Assembly: GCA_013399305.1 (NCBI GenBank)
Contig: VXAI01000385.1
Span: 429,308 to 493,307 of the forward strand
Direction of reading: 5' to 3'
DNA length: 64,000 bases
From: Rostratula benghalensis
Taxonomy: Eukaryota > Chordata > Aves > Charadriiformes > Rostratulidae
The first letter of the stretch is position 1, and each line of letters starts with the position of its first letter. Positions 1-9,703 of this stretch are shown here, in pieces. The notes below the pieces were generated by a model, which was given only the letters and a program-made list of their open reading frames with translations, did not search any database and had not been told where the DNA came from. The position numbers and the translations under genes were made by a program.

Positions 1-1276
1 TCACCCACTTTGTCATCCTAAAAAAAAAAAATCCCCAAAATATGAGAAGTTAATTCCTGGAGGTTTATTCACTCAGTCAGTTCCTCCTCTGAGGATACTA
101 CCTCCAGATAAGCAGATAAAGACAAAAACCCAGCCTAGCAGGTACCCATGCAGCAAGACAAGGTTCACGAAAGCCCTTCTTGCCTGGTGCTGCCTCCTCC
201 ACTTAACCCCACGGCCAAGATTTTTGGGGTATTCATTTCGGTTATAAAAACAGTAGCCGAACACTGCGCCCCTGCAAAAGGCTCTCTCTCCCAGGTGCAA
301 GGCTCAGGACCAGGGCTCCAAAGGAGTTGCAATTAAAGTTACAAAATCCCCAAAGTCAGTTTTAAGAGAACTGCCGATAACCCAGGTCTCTACACCGCCA
401 TTGCTCATTTTTTATTCATAAGTAGCCAGACAGTGTGTTTCCCTGTGCTTTTGCATCATACACAGACCTCAGCTACTGCCAAAATCTAAACATAATCCTG
501 AGCTGTACATGCATCTTATTTTCCAAAGTGTTTGCTCCTTTTGCAAGAAGATTTTCTACCTCACGCTGTTCAATATTTTTACTGCCACCAGGAGGACACA
601 GAAGGGGCTTTGCTTTGCAACATGAGGTACATCAGGACAAGCAGGACGTGCATCTGTTTGCAGCAGTGCATTGGATCTTCACAATGCAAATATCCTACTG
701 ATCCATAGTTCAGAAGGCACTAAGGTTTGCCATCAGACCACTCCAGCATGAAAGCTGCATGGCCAGGTCCTCAGCTGGGATAAATCACAGCTAAGAACAT
801 CCAGCCCTGCATCAGCATTAGGGTAGGAGTAGCACCATGGGATGGATATGCTACTTTCTAGGGAGTTGCTTTCTGTAGAATCAGTGGTAAGGTTTGCCAC
901 CCAGAAATCAGGGCCATGCAGGAAAATGTTATCAGAAATGGCAGCCTTGCTAGTGTAGTAAAGAGGATCACGAGACAAGGAACACGTAAAATGACAAGCT
1001 GAGTGGGAGCCTCCACTTGCTGAGGGGCAAGACTTCTGTCTTATAAGAGACAAGTCTCTTATCACAGTCTCATGTCTAACTGTTGTTTGCTCCTGATTTT
1101 CAGCTGCTATTTGACAGTCATTAACCACTGTTTGGACTGCCAGGCTTACAATTTAGAGGCATTTCAGATGATATGTTAGTGACATCTTAATTTTCTAGGA
1201 AACACTGAGCTAAGCTTCATATGATTCATAAGCTATTTAAGAGTAGCCACCATGCTCTAGGTTTCCTCCTGGCTGC
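1..1276. other. Unique non-coding DNA, left edge
   Basis: No recognisable gene or repeat family. It holds an A12 run at 20-31 and a short hairpin at 1,043-1,062. A 131-codon minus-strand open frame (733-1,128) has no motif or splice support and is treated as chance. If the exon proposed at 1,292 is real, at least the right part of this stretch is the last intron of a plus-strand gene whose body lies to the left of the window. Confidence 0.6.
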
Positions 1277-1291
1277 CTTTTTTTCCTGCAG

Positions 1292-1387
1292 GAAACCAGC
1301 TCTTATTCCAAGACATTTGATTTGTTCTCCATCCTGGCACAGGAAAAGTGTCCCAACCTCATCTCCCAGGACGTCATTGAGAACTGA
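1292..1387 (+). CDS. Possible terminal coding exon of an unrecognised gene
   Basis: Seen: a pyrimidine-rich acceptor (1,277-1,291, ending TGCAG) is followed by 31 open codons and TGA at 1,385-1,387. The frame starts exactly at the splice point (phase 0). Third positions in the second half are rich in C and G, unlike the AT-rich surroundings. The predicted tail ends with residues CPNLISQDVIEN. An ATTAAA (1,393-1,398) and an AATAAA (1,407-1,412) follow within 25 bases of the stop, which would give a very short 3' UTR. Inferred: last exon of a plus-strand gene lying mostly to the left. I do not recognise the protein, and a 32-codon open stretch can occur by chance, so this is only a candidate. 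Confidence 0.28.
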   Translation, partial: ETSSYSKTFDLFSILAQEKCPNLISQDVIEN

Positions 1388-1412
1388 TAAAAATTAAATA
1401 TAGCCTAATAAA

Positions 1413-4269
1413 AGGGCTAGTGTATTATCCCCAGATGGAGGGTATTGCAGCTTTATGCACTGTCTAGTGGATCCTATTTGGAGAGGACTCAGTCTTACTA
1501 CAACTCTCTTCTTGGTTTGGCCACCAATCTGGTTAGTAATCTGCAGCAGGCAATTCTCTCCTGCCTCATCAGTGCACCCAGTGGGCTCTCAAAGAGAGGA
1601 CAGAAATTTTGGCAAAGTGCTGCAGCGTTCCTGGTAGCCTTGATGGGTAATCAGAGAGAAGCTGGATACGGTGATGGGATTCTTCCTATCTCCCACTATC
1701 TTTTATTGCTTTGAGTAAATTCCCTGTATAAACTACAAGGGGTGGGTCACAAACTGTTCAGGAACCTAAACCACCTCAGGTTCATGCCACTGCTCCCCAT
1801 TATCTGCCCTGTATTTTATTTTAGTTTCAAATTTTTCTTCCTGCGCCTCATTAATTCATTTCTACCCCTTGCATTTATGCCTTTGCACCTATGCAAACAG
1901 TATTCCCTCTTGCTCAGTTAAGGTCTACCTTTTATGCCCTATAGATTTTTCTCATGAGTCATTACTACAGAATGTTAGAAATACTGTTGTACTCCAAACT
2001 TCCTCCAACATCTCCCTCATAACAGTTTGCCCAAAGTGTAATTATACTAAAGCCATAATAAACAACTCGCTCTAAAATGCTTTTGCATATAGTGTCTGAA
2101 ACTGAAATGACAGCTTTGTTCTATGTAACTTGCCACTTCATATCTAATTTGCTGTCAGCTCTTACACATATTTTAAACTATTTATTAAACCAGACATCTT
2201 TTAAGTTAGTGCATTTCAGATTATTTCACTTAGATATGCAAAAACTCATTTTTCCAAGTTTAATTTAATTTCTCTCCTGTGCATGTAGTTCCTTTCATAT
2301 AATTTCTGTGTTCTGACTGGGCTCTAATTCTGCATTGCCAATTCATTTCTTTAGCATGCTGGTTATCGTATCATCAATAGGATACACTTGAACAGTAAAT
2401 GAGTCTGTCCTTCAGATTATTTCAGAAACCAAAAACTGCCAGTCAAATCCATTCCCTGTATCATTATCCTTTACTGAAGTCTAAGGACATAATTCTTATT
2501 GCATCTCTATATTCAATAGGGTCACCATCTGAGCAAACATTCATATTTCATACTTTAGATTTAAGTGTAAGCAGTCTCACTAAAGCCATGTCTTCATTGC
2601 ATTAATGGAATAGAAGCCCCTCTGTAATGAAACAAACTGTTTAATTAGGCATATAAGCATTTCCATTTTCCTTTGAAAAGTCTTTTTCTTCCAAAAGAGT
2701 CAGAGAAGATGGCACCTTTAAGGAATACCCTCATGAAATTTACTAATTATTTTTTTTTTTTCCCCACAAGCCCTTAAAAATGGAAGAATTACCTTTTATT
2801 TGAGAACTAAATGCATATTAAAAGCAATCTGGGAGCAGCTAAGCAGCTTTGCATAGTAGATATATTTGGATTTGTACCACGAATGGCAACTACAATTTTA
2901 AGACAAAATGTCTGTGTGCAACAACCACCGCAGCAGCCTGTGTAGGACTGCAAAAAACAATAGTCAGAGCCCCAGTGGAAACTGGAAAAAATCTGTACCA
3001 AGAGCCAGTAGGGACAGGAAAGTTAAATATCAGGTGCAGGTGGGCCACCCCTTGACTAGACGAGGTTTATCAGTGATTGCACCCCCTCATCAATGTGGAA
3101 ATCTTCATACTTCAGTGTGGAGAAAGATGTCAACCAACGAACCAGTGTTTGCATGAAGGGAAATAAGCAAGTGGTAAATAAAGCATTGGCTGTGCAGGTT
3201 CACAGATCAGCCACTGGTGTGGTCTCAGCACCAATTTGTCTTTTGCCACCCCCACAAAACACAGGAGCTACTGTCAGCTGCACACTTAGGAAAATCTGCT
3301 CACTTCATTTACAGCCTGAAATTAGAACCAAAGCCATGAAAACACATGAGAAAAACACGTGAATATTTTTTTTTCAGCCAAAAATGGCTTAGAGAAAGCA
3401 TGACATTTCAGCCTAGCATTTTATTTTGGAGCACTCCATCACCAGCCCTTGGTTCTGATAACAGAGGCCCCTGACCTGGCAGTACACTCTATTTCCAAAT
3501 GCCGTGTCACTACACCCTCTCACTGTGCTGTGGTGATCACATGGAGCCAGATCCCGGGTGTTAAAAGCCCACTGTCCATCTGCAGTCAAAGGAATGGTCC
3601 TGAACCCAGAGGGCTCAATATATGCCACTTCACTTGCCAGTCTGGATTAGACTGATCAGTAAAATAATCCAGGTCAGCTGTGGAAGTACAGCCTTGTAAA
3701 CCAAGAGCAGCAGCAGTATTCACAGCTCACCCACTACTTAGCAGGTGTTGGGGTGTTTCTTTGCATCACACCAGAGGAAAGCATTAAAGGGAATAAATGA
3801 AATGGCTTTGCAGAGATATATGGAGACTTTCTAATGCAGAAAGCGGAGCACTGAAGAAAGTGCAAAGGCTAATTTGATTACATTGTTAGCCCTGTATGAA
3901 TTTAATAATAGACTCACTTCCACATTTCTCATCGTAAGCTATTTACATGCATCCACTAACTGCAGTAGCTCAGCACATCACTCTCTTGAATCCGACTTCC
4001 CAACTCACACCTGTGAGGAAGAGGAGCGTTACTACTCCTCCACAGATAGATAGAAGCAAAGATGTTAAAGATCCAGATAAAAAATACTGAATTAATTATG
4101 GCCCCTTTAGATCAGGGACAATGTTCTTCAAATACTAATGAAATTATCTTATTCTTATATCAGAATAGGAATCAGCAGATATTAGGAGGAACCAGCTTAT
4201 CTCATCAAGACATCAAGTCAGGAGCTTCAGCAGACACTTGAGCAAGTGACTTGGGTACACTTGCAAGTA
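1413..4269. other. Unique AT-rich DNA
   Basis: No gene recognised. A T12 run lies at 2,750-2,761. Short open frames around 2,850-3,360 overlap in several frames and show no domain. At about 4,006-4,055 there is a weak resemblance to the middle of a MIR-type SINE (CCTGTGAGG followed by a TTACTACTCC-like stretch and ACAGAT), which could belong with the clearer MIR tail starting about 215 bases further on. Confidence 0.5.
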
Positions 4270-4354
4270 CCAAAGTGCTTTGTGAAAACCTAGTTCTTAA
4301 GTAACTTGCTCAAGGTCACGTAGAAGGTCTGTGGCAGACCTGAATCAAGCTCAA
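4270..4354 (+). repeat. Ancient MIR/CORE-SINE-like remnant
   Basis: Seen: the stretch at 4,297-4,352 contains TTAAGTAACTTGCTCAAGG followed by TCACGTAGAAGGTCTGTGGC and then AGACCTGAATCAAGC. Known: the 3' half of MIR-type SINEs reads TTAAGTAACTTGCCCAAGG, then a TCACACAG block, then a GGCAGAGC...GAATCGAACC-like end, and amniote copies often carry a GTCTGTGGCAG variant. The match is good for so old an element. Orientation is plus. The left limit is uncertain because only the sequence around AAAGTGCTTTGTGAAAACC links it further upstream. Confidence 0.6.
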
Positions 4355-7300
4355 AACTTATGAGAGCATCCATTTGCTTTTCATTATCACTTTTCCTTTT
4401 CCAGCATGTCATTTTGGATCAGGATCTACACTAGCAAATGTGGGCATTACTGTAGTTCAAGGGTTCACATTCAGCACTTCATTCATTAAATGCACGTTCT
4501 TTCAAGGTACAAACACAAAAGTGGATATAATGATGAAAATCATTATATTAATGTGTCACTGAATAGTGAAGCATATTAATCTCTTGCATACAGTTCAGAA
4601 CTCAGTTCCTTTCTGTACTATGTTTCATAAGGTCAATAATGCCATCTTTAATTTCTAAAGGCAGTCTAGATGGCTACCCTGAATTTCTTTGATTATAGGC
4701 AGACTAGTTTCTTCAATTTGAGCTACTGCCCTGTATTTCACACTGAGGCCAACTGTGTCTATTCTCCTCTTGTTTGAGGAAAGCAAATCCATTTCATCTC
4801 ACCTTGCTCCGCCAAAAAGAGCTGTTTGATACTGACTTCTGTATTTCAACCTACCCCTAATGATTTCCTAAGTAAATCACATCATTGTCAGTCACTTCAT
4901 ACCTCAAATACTTGCAAATGCTTAGCAATTTCAGCTGCCAAGACATTCCTGTGAGATGTTCTTGTGAGATGGCATCTGGATCACAGCTATAGTCTTTCCA
5001 TCAGCTAATTGCAACTCTTTTTGAAATGTAGGAGCATATTTATTTCTCTCTTTCCCTTGCAGTGCTCAAATTGTGCCTTTAGGTAGGCCTTGTGTTCCAA
5101 ACTTAGAAGTACTTAGTGTCCAAAACTCCAGTGTCTACTCAGAGAAGTGCTTCAGCAAGTATAAACTTGTTTTTGGCATGTGCTTTGTTAAATAATTTTT
5201 AAACTATTAGGATGGCAAAGTGACAAGGTAGGATCAGGGCCAGCTTTCTAGGACAGAGTGCCTCATGTGACAAAACCTGACACAAATATTGCCCAATGAC
5301 ATACAATCCATGTGTTGCCCACTGTCACTCTTGGCTTTCAGTGTTTGTTCCCCTATCCCATCCAAGAGTTACAAGCAAATTACTACTCAAAAAAGCTTAT
5401 CTGTGCTAGATTTTGAAAAAAATTGAAAGAAAACGCAAAAAATCTAGGAGCTACCTTTTCTACACAAACTTCCCAAATGAAGGTCTAGCAACCATAAGGA
5501 GGCAAGCCTTTCAGATAGACTTCTGCTCATTACTAGGAAAATTACTTCCATACCAGAAGAGCTGGAGCAATTAGGTGGTGTTGCAATCAGGTCACAAGAC
5601 TCAGTTGCATTGATACAGGTTTTGCTTCTGACACGAACACCCTGACTACTCTCGAGGAAGCTATTTCTCAATTGAGAACACCCCTGTGCTCAGTGGCAGG
5701 GTTTCAAATGAGGTGCAAGTAACAGCCTGTTAAAAAAAAACGTGTGCTCTAAAGGGTCAGCCTTACACCTGAGGTGAGGCTGAAGGGGAACACTATCCAG
5801 CCTGACTTGCACCATGACTATCACAGTGGCATTGTGGTTTAACAACACAAGCAGTACCCTGGGAAACAGACAAGCCAAATCCAATGCTTGCAACCACTGG
5901 TGTGCCTCACTTCACCTCACTGTTCTTCTGAGTCTGCCCATTGCCTTTACTAATTCTACACTTTACCTTCTCTTCGAGACAGGACTGCCCTTTAACTTAG
6001 CCATTGTCCATACCTACTTGTCACCCATCTCCTGATAAAAACCCTTCTTGTTAACTTTGATATCCCTTGCCAGATCCAAATCCAATTGGACTTTGGCTTT
6101 CCTAACCTCATCCCTGCAGTCTCAGTGTGTTTGTATTCATCACAGATTTTGCTGACGTATTACCAGCATACTGGATAGTACTGGGTTGTAAAAACACCAT
6201 CTGCATCATGACATGGCTATAAATGAGAACTGTCAGCTCATTACCAGTTATTTCTTCTTTTACAGCTTCTCCTCCTTGCTCTCTAAACCTCATTCCCCTT
6301 TCTGTCTCTTGTAAGGTCTTCTGGGCTGTGGCATTTTTGCTTGATCCACTCAGTTCACCCCAAAGGGTAGGTTCTGCCTTCACACATGTGCACTCCCAGA
6401 CACTTCTGTCTGCTTCTGTTTTCTGCATTTAATTCTGCCCCCAGCTAAACAGAAAAGGAGGTGATTACAATTTCATTCAATCAGGAGGTGAAGGAGATGG
6501 GAGCACATGCACAGCAAGTCGAGAAAGGAGTGGTGATCAGATTACAGCTATAGCCTAAAGCAGAATACTTCGTAATGTGAACTTGTAATGGGTCTGTGGT
6601 CTAGGGCAGTAATAGGCATTTCACCCAGAGTGCAATAGTCACCCAAAGACATTTACTTCAGGAAATACTGAGCCTGGTATAAACATTTAAACTTTAATAA
6701 AACCATTACAGATGCACTGATGGCACAGCTCCTTTAGATGGTAAAGCCACATCGGGAAGTGAATAATAAAATAAACAGGTGCACAGAAGTCATTACCAGG
6801 GCATTTACATAAAGGTTTACTGAAAACTCACCCTTAGCGATTGGCTTTTTGTCAATGCATTAATCATATCCAAGAATTAGTCACTGAACAATAACCATCT
6901 CAAGACATATCCCATTTTAAACATGTTTTCCTCTGTAGATCACAAGTCAAATCAAGAATTGGTATTTTCACTCCTATTTCATATCCACAGTATCCAGACC
7001 ACTTACACATCTCAATATAACATTAAATTAAAACATAACATCATTCTTTTATGGAGCTACACATTTTTTCTGCACATGCTCAGAACCACTTTGTCACTAA
7101 CAAGCAAGTTGTATTTAAATATGACAAGTGACAAACATGACACTGCCCACAGAATAAAAAAAAAGATAAAAAAGCATTTAGAGGGGAGGAAGGACTCCAG
7201 TCAGGAGGAGGTGCAAATCTACCCCTGTCTTTCTGACCTAATCAGTTGACCAGTTATTTACATGTTCCATCTTTTCTGGAGCAATTCAAATAATATAATT

Positions 7301-7489
7301 CCACGCTAAACAAACATTTCAACACAACTAGACTTTCTCTGCGCTTTGAGGGAAGCATCAAATCCACAATCCCCCCTTTCTGGACAGGTCCTCTAATCAA
7401 AAGGCAATTATACAGAAAATATGGGTGCTTTAGAGTTAAACACCCAGGAGAGAGACAGGGATTCTCACCAAGAGTTATTTTCTTGCCAG
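4355..7489. other. Unique DNA, no gene seen
   Basis: About 3.1 kb of AT-rich sequence without a recognisable repeat or gene. Open frames up to about 108 codons (6,923-7,249, + and 6,108-6,428, -) show no domain, no codon bias and no convincing splice sites. The right limit is the approximate 5' end of the CR1 that follows. Confidence 0.5.
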
Positions 7490-7517
7490 CAAAAGCGTCT
7501 GCACAAAGGATGAGTAT

Positions 7518-8060
7518 TTGCTAAAGACATCCTTGCAGAACAGGTGTGAGGCCCTGGGTATAGTAGACAAAGTGCATAATGAGAAAGAGGAGGAACTTGC
7601 ACAAGCAGTCTTGCCAAGATCAGAGAGAACAACCCTTTGCAACAAAACCTGCATTAAGATCAGCGCCAAGAAGAAACACCAGCAAGTTATGGTCATTGGT
7701 GATTCCCTCCTGTGTAGAATGGAAGCACCCATTTGTAGACCAGACCTCCTTTTCAGGAAAGCTTGCTTCCTCTCAGGGGTCTGAACTGGGGACATCATCA
7801 GAAGACTGAAGAGCCTAGTACAACCTTCAGATTACTATCTATTCCTGCTCTTTCACATGGCTACAAGTGATGTCACAACAAAAAGACTCAAGTCAATCAA
7901 AAAGTCAATCAAAAGAGCACTGGGAAGGATGCTAAAAAATTCAGGAGTGCAGGTAGTGTTTTCCTCAATCTTCCCAGTAATGGAGGGACACCAGAAGAAA
8001 CAGGCGAGCCTAAGATATCAATACCCAGCTCCAGGACTGGTGCCTGCAACAAAACTTTGA
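7518..8060 (+). pseudogene. CR1 ORF1 remnant, SGNH/GDSL esterase domain
   Basis: Seen: the first frame (7,518-7,784) reads LQNRCEALG near its start, then VMVIGDSLL and EAPICRPD. It breaks after SGV. A second frame from about 7,857 reads RMLKNSGVQVVFSSIFPVM. Known: avian CR1 ORF1 contains an esterase-like SGNH domain whose block I is VVGDSLLRGTEAPICR and whose later block is SGAQVVFSSILPV. The block I serine (GDS) is still present. The frame is broken by stops between the two parts, and a 12-bp direct duplication (7,891-7,902 and 7,903-7,914) adds four codons just before the VVFSS block. The C-terminal part of the domain (the DGIHL block) is not recognisable. Non-functional. Confidence 0.85.
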
Positions 8061-8190
8061 GTTTTAAAACAGTGGAAGAAACTTTGAGAGATAAGGTATA
8101 CTGTGGCCTGGCAGGATCTGCCTGTCTCAGTGGGGAAAATGCACCTTTGGGTGTAAACTGACAGGGCTGAGAGCGAGCTTTAAACTGGAA

Positions 8191-9678
8191 TTGGTGGAGG
8201 AAGAGGATACTGACAGGATTGCAGTAGGTAAGCCAAGGGCTGCTGTGGAATTGCCTGAGGGTGTCAATGCCAGTGCGAACATTTACAGTGCTCCTGGGAG
8301 CACAGAGAGCTCAGGATTGTGTCTGAAATGCTTATACACCAGCACAAACAGTTTGAGAAGCAAACAGGATGAATGGGGAGCATTGGCCAGGTCCCAGAGC
8401 TGCATTACCATTGTTATTAGTAAAAGTTGGTGGATTGAGTCCAATGTTTGGAGTGCTGGGAGGGAGGGCTACAGGCTGTTCAGGAGCAATGGTCAGGGCA
8501 GGCAAGGTGGAGCTGTCACATTAAATGTAAGGGAGACGTTTGATTGTACAGCCTTACAGTTGGTGATGATGGGGTTGAGGGCCTCTGGGTGAAGATTAGG
8601 GAGATGGTAAAAAAAGGAGATCTTGTAAGGGGTGTCTACTGCTGATCACTCAGCCAGGATATAAGCACTGATACCGTTATTGTATAGGCAATCAGGAAAA
8701 AAATTTGGATCAGTTGCCCTTGTCTTCAGACACAAGCTGGGAATATCATATTGCTGAGATGAGCAGGTCTTGGAAGTTCTTGAATTCTGTAGGAGATAAC
8801 TTCTTGTCACAGGTACTCGGTGGGCCAACTAGGAAAGATGCCCACCTAGGCTTGCTATTTGTGAATAGAGAAGGACTCGTGGGGGATGCAAGAGTAGGTG
8901 GCTGTCATGCCCACAGTAATCATGAAATGGTTGACTTTAAAATCTTCATCAAAATTAGGGAAAAAAAGACATCAGAGTTGCAACTTTGGACTTCAGTAGA
9001 GCAAACTTTAAGCTATTCAGAGAACTATTTAGCAGTGTACCCTGGAAATCCGCTTTTGAGGGCTTAGGAATCCATGAGTGCTAGTCAGTCTTTAAGAACC
9101 ACTTTTCAGAAGCACAGGAGCAGGGAATTTCCCTGTGTCAGAAGTCAAGCAAGTGTGGCAGAAGACCATCTTGGCTGAACAGGGAACTTCTCATGGAGCT
9201 GAAGAGCAATAAGAAATTGTATGATTCTGGAAGTGAGCTCAGGCTTTGAAGGAAGATTACAGAGCCATAGTTCATACATACAGGGAGAAGACCCAAAAGG
9301 ACAAAGATCAACTAGAGTTGAAACTGGCCAGTGTTGTTTCAGATAACAAGAAGGGCTTTTTAAAGTACGTTAGTAGCAAGGGGAAGTTCTCAAGAAAACA
9401 TTGGACAAATGCTTGTTGAAGATGGTCAGCTGACCAATAGGGATAAAGAAAAAGCAGAAGCATTCATTGCAGTCTTTAATAACACTGATAGACTGTGGGC
9501 TGCTCAGTCCCCTGAGTCAGTCAGCCATGAGTGTGGGAAAAGTGACTTTCCATTTGGGGACAAGGAAATTGTAAGGGACAAGCTGAATGTTCACAAGTCC
9601 ATGGGGCCTAATGGGAGGCATCCCAGAGCACTGAAGGAGCTAGTAGATGTTATGGCATTACCATTCTGGAATTCATTA
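8191..9678 (+). pseudogene. CR1 ORF2 remnant: AP-like endonuclease and N-terminal RT
   Basis: Seen: the 133-codon frame 8,191-8,592 carries the endonuclease start (CLYTSTNSLRSKQDEWGAL, SKSWW, EGYRLFRSNGQGRQGGAV). The frame 8,705-9,067 carries NREGLVGDARVGGC and HSNHEMVDF. The frame 9,409-9,678 carries the RT N-terminus (HKSMGPNGRHPRALKEL). Known: CR1 ORF2 encodes an endonuclease that nicks target DNA and an RT that copies the RNA. Family active-site positions are visibly lost: the Glu of the ITETWW motif is Lys here, the Asp of SDHE is Asn, and the Asn of YTNARS is changed. The palm motifs of RT are absent because of the internal deletion. Several frameshifts lie between the three frames. Confidence 0.9.
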
Positions 9679-9703
9679 TGGTCCCTTCCAATAATTCTAT
9701 GAA

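Larger units (their letters stand above)
7490..9703 (+). mobile_element. CR1 LINE, long 5' portion fused to its own 3' tail
   Basis: Seen: in order, remains of CR1 ORF1 with a GDSLL esterase motif (about 7,518-8,060), the inter-ORF region with an AGCTTTAAACT-like stretch, ORF2 endonuclease (8,191-9,067), the linker, and the start of the RT domain with HKSMGPNGRHPRALKEL (9,409-9,660). The sequence then jumps at about 9,675 to the terminal CR1 motif GGTCCCTTCCAA plus ATTCTATGA (9,679-9,703). Known: most bird CR1 copies are 5'-truncated and keep only the 3' few hundred bases, so this one is unusual in retaining the 5' coding parts. Most of the RT domain and nearly all of the 3' region are missing through an internal deletion. 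Many frameshifts and stops make it dead. The left limit is approximate. Confidence 0.93.

Noticed and set aside
733..1128. 131-codon minus-strand frame
   Set aside because: No domain, no splice or start context, and composition like the surrounding non-coding DNA.
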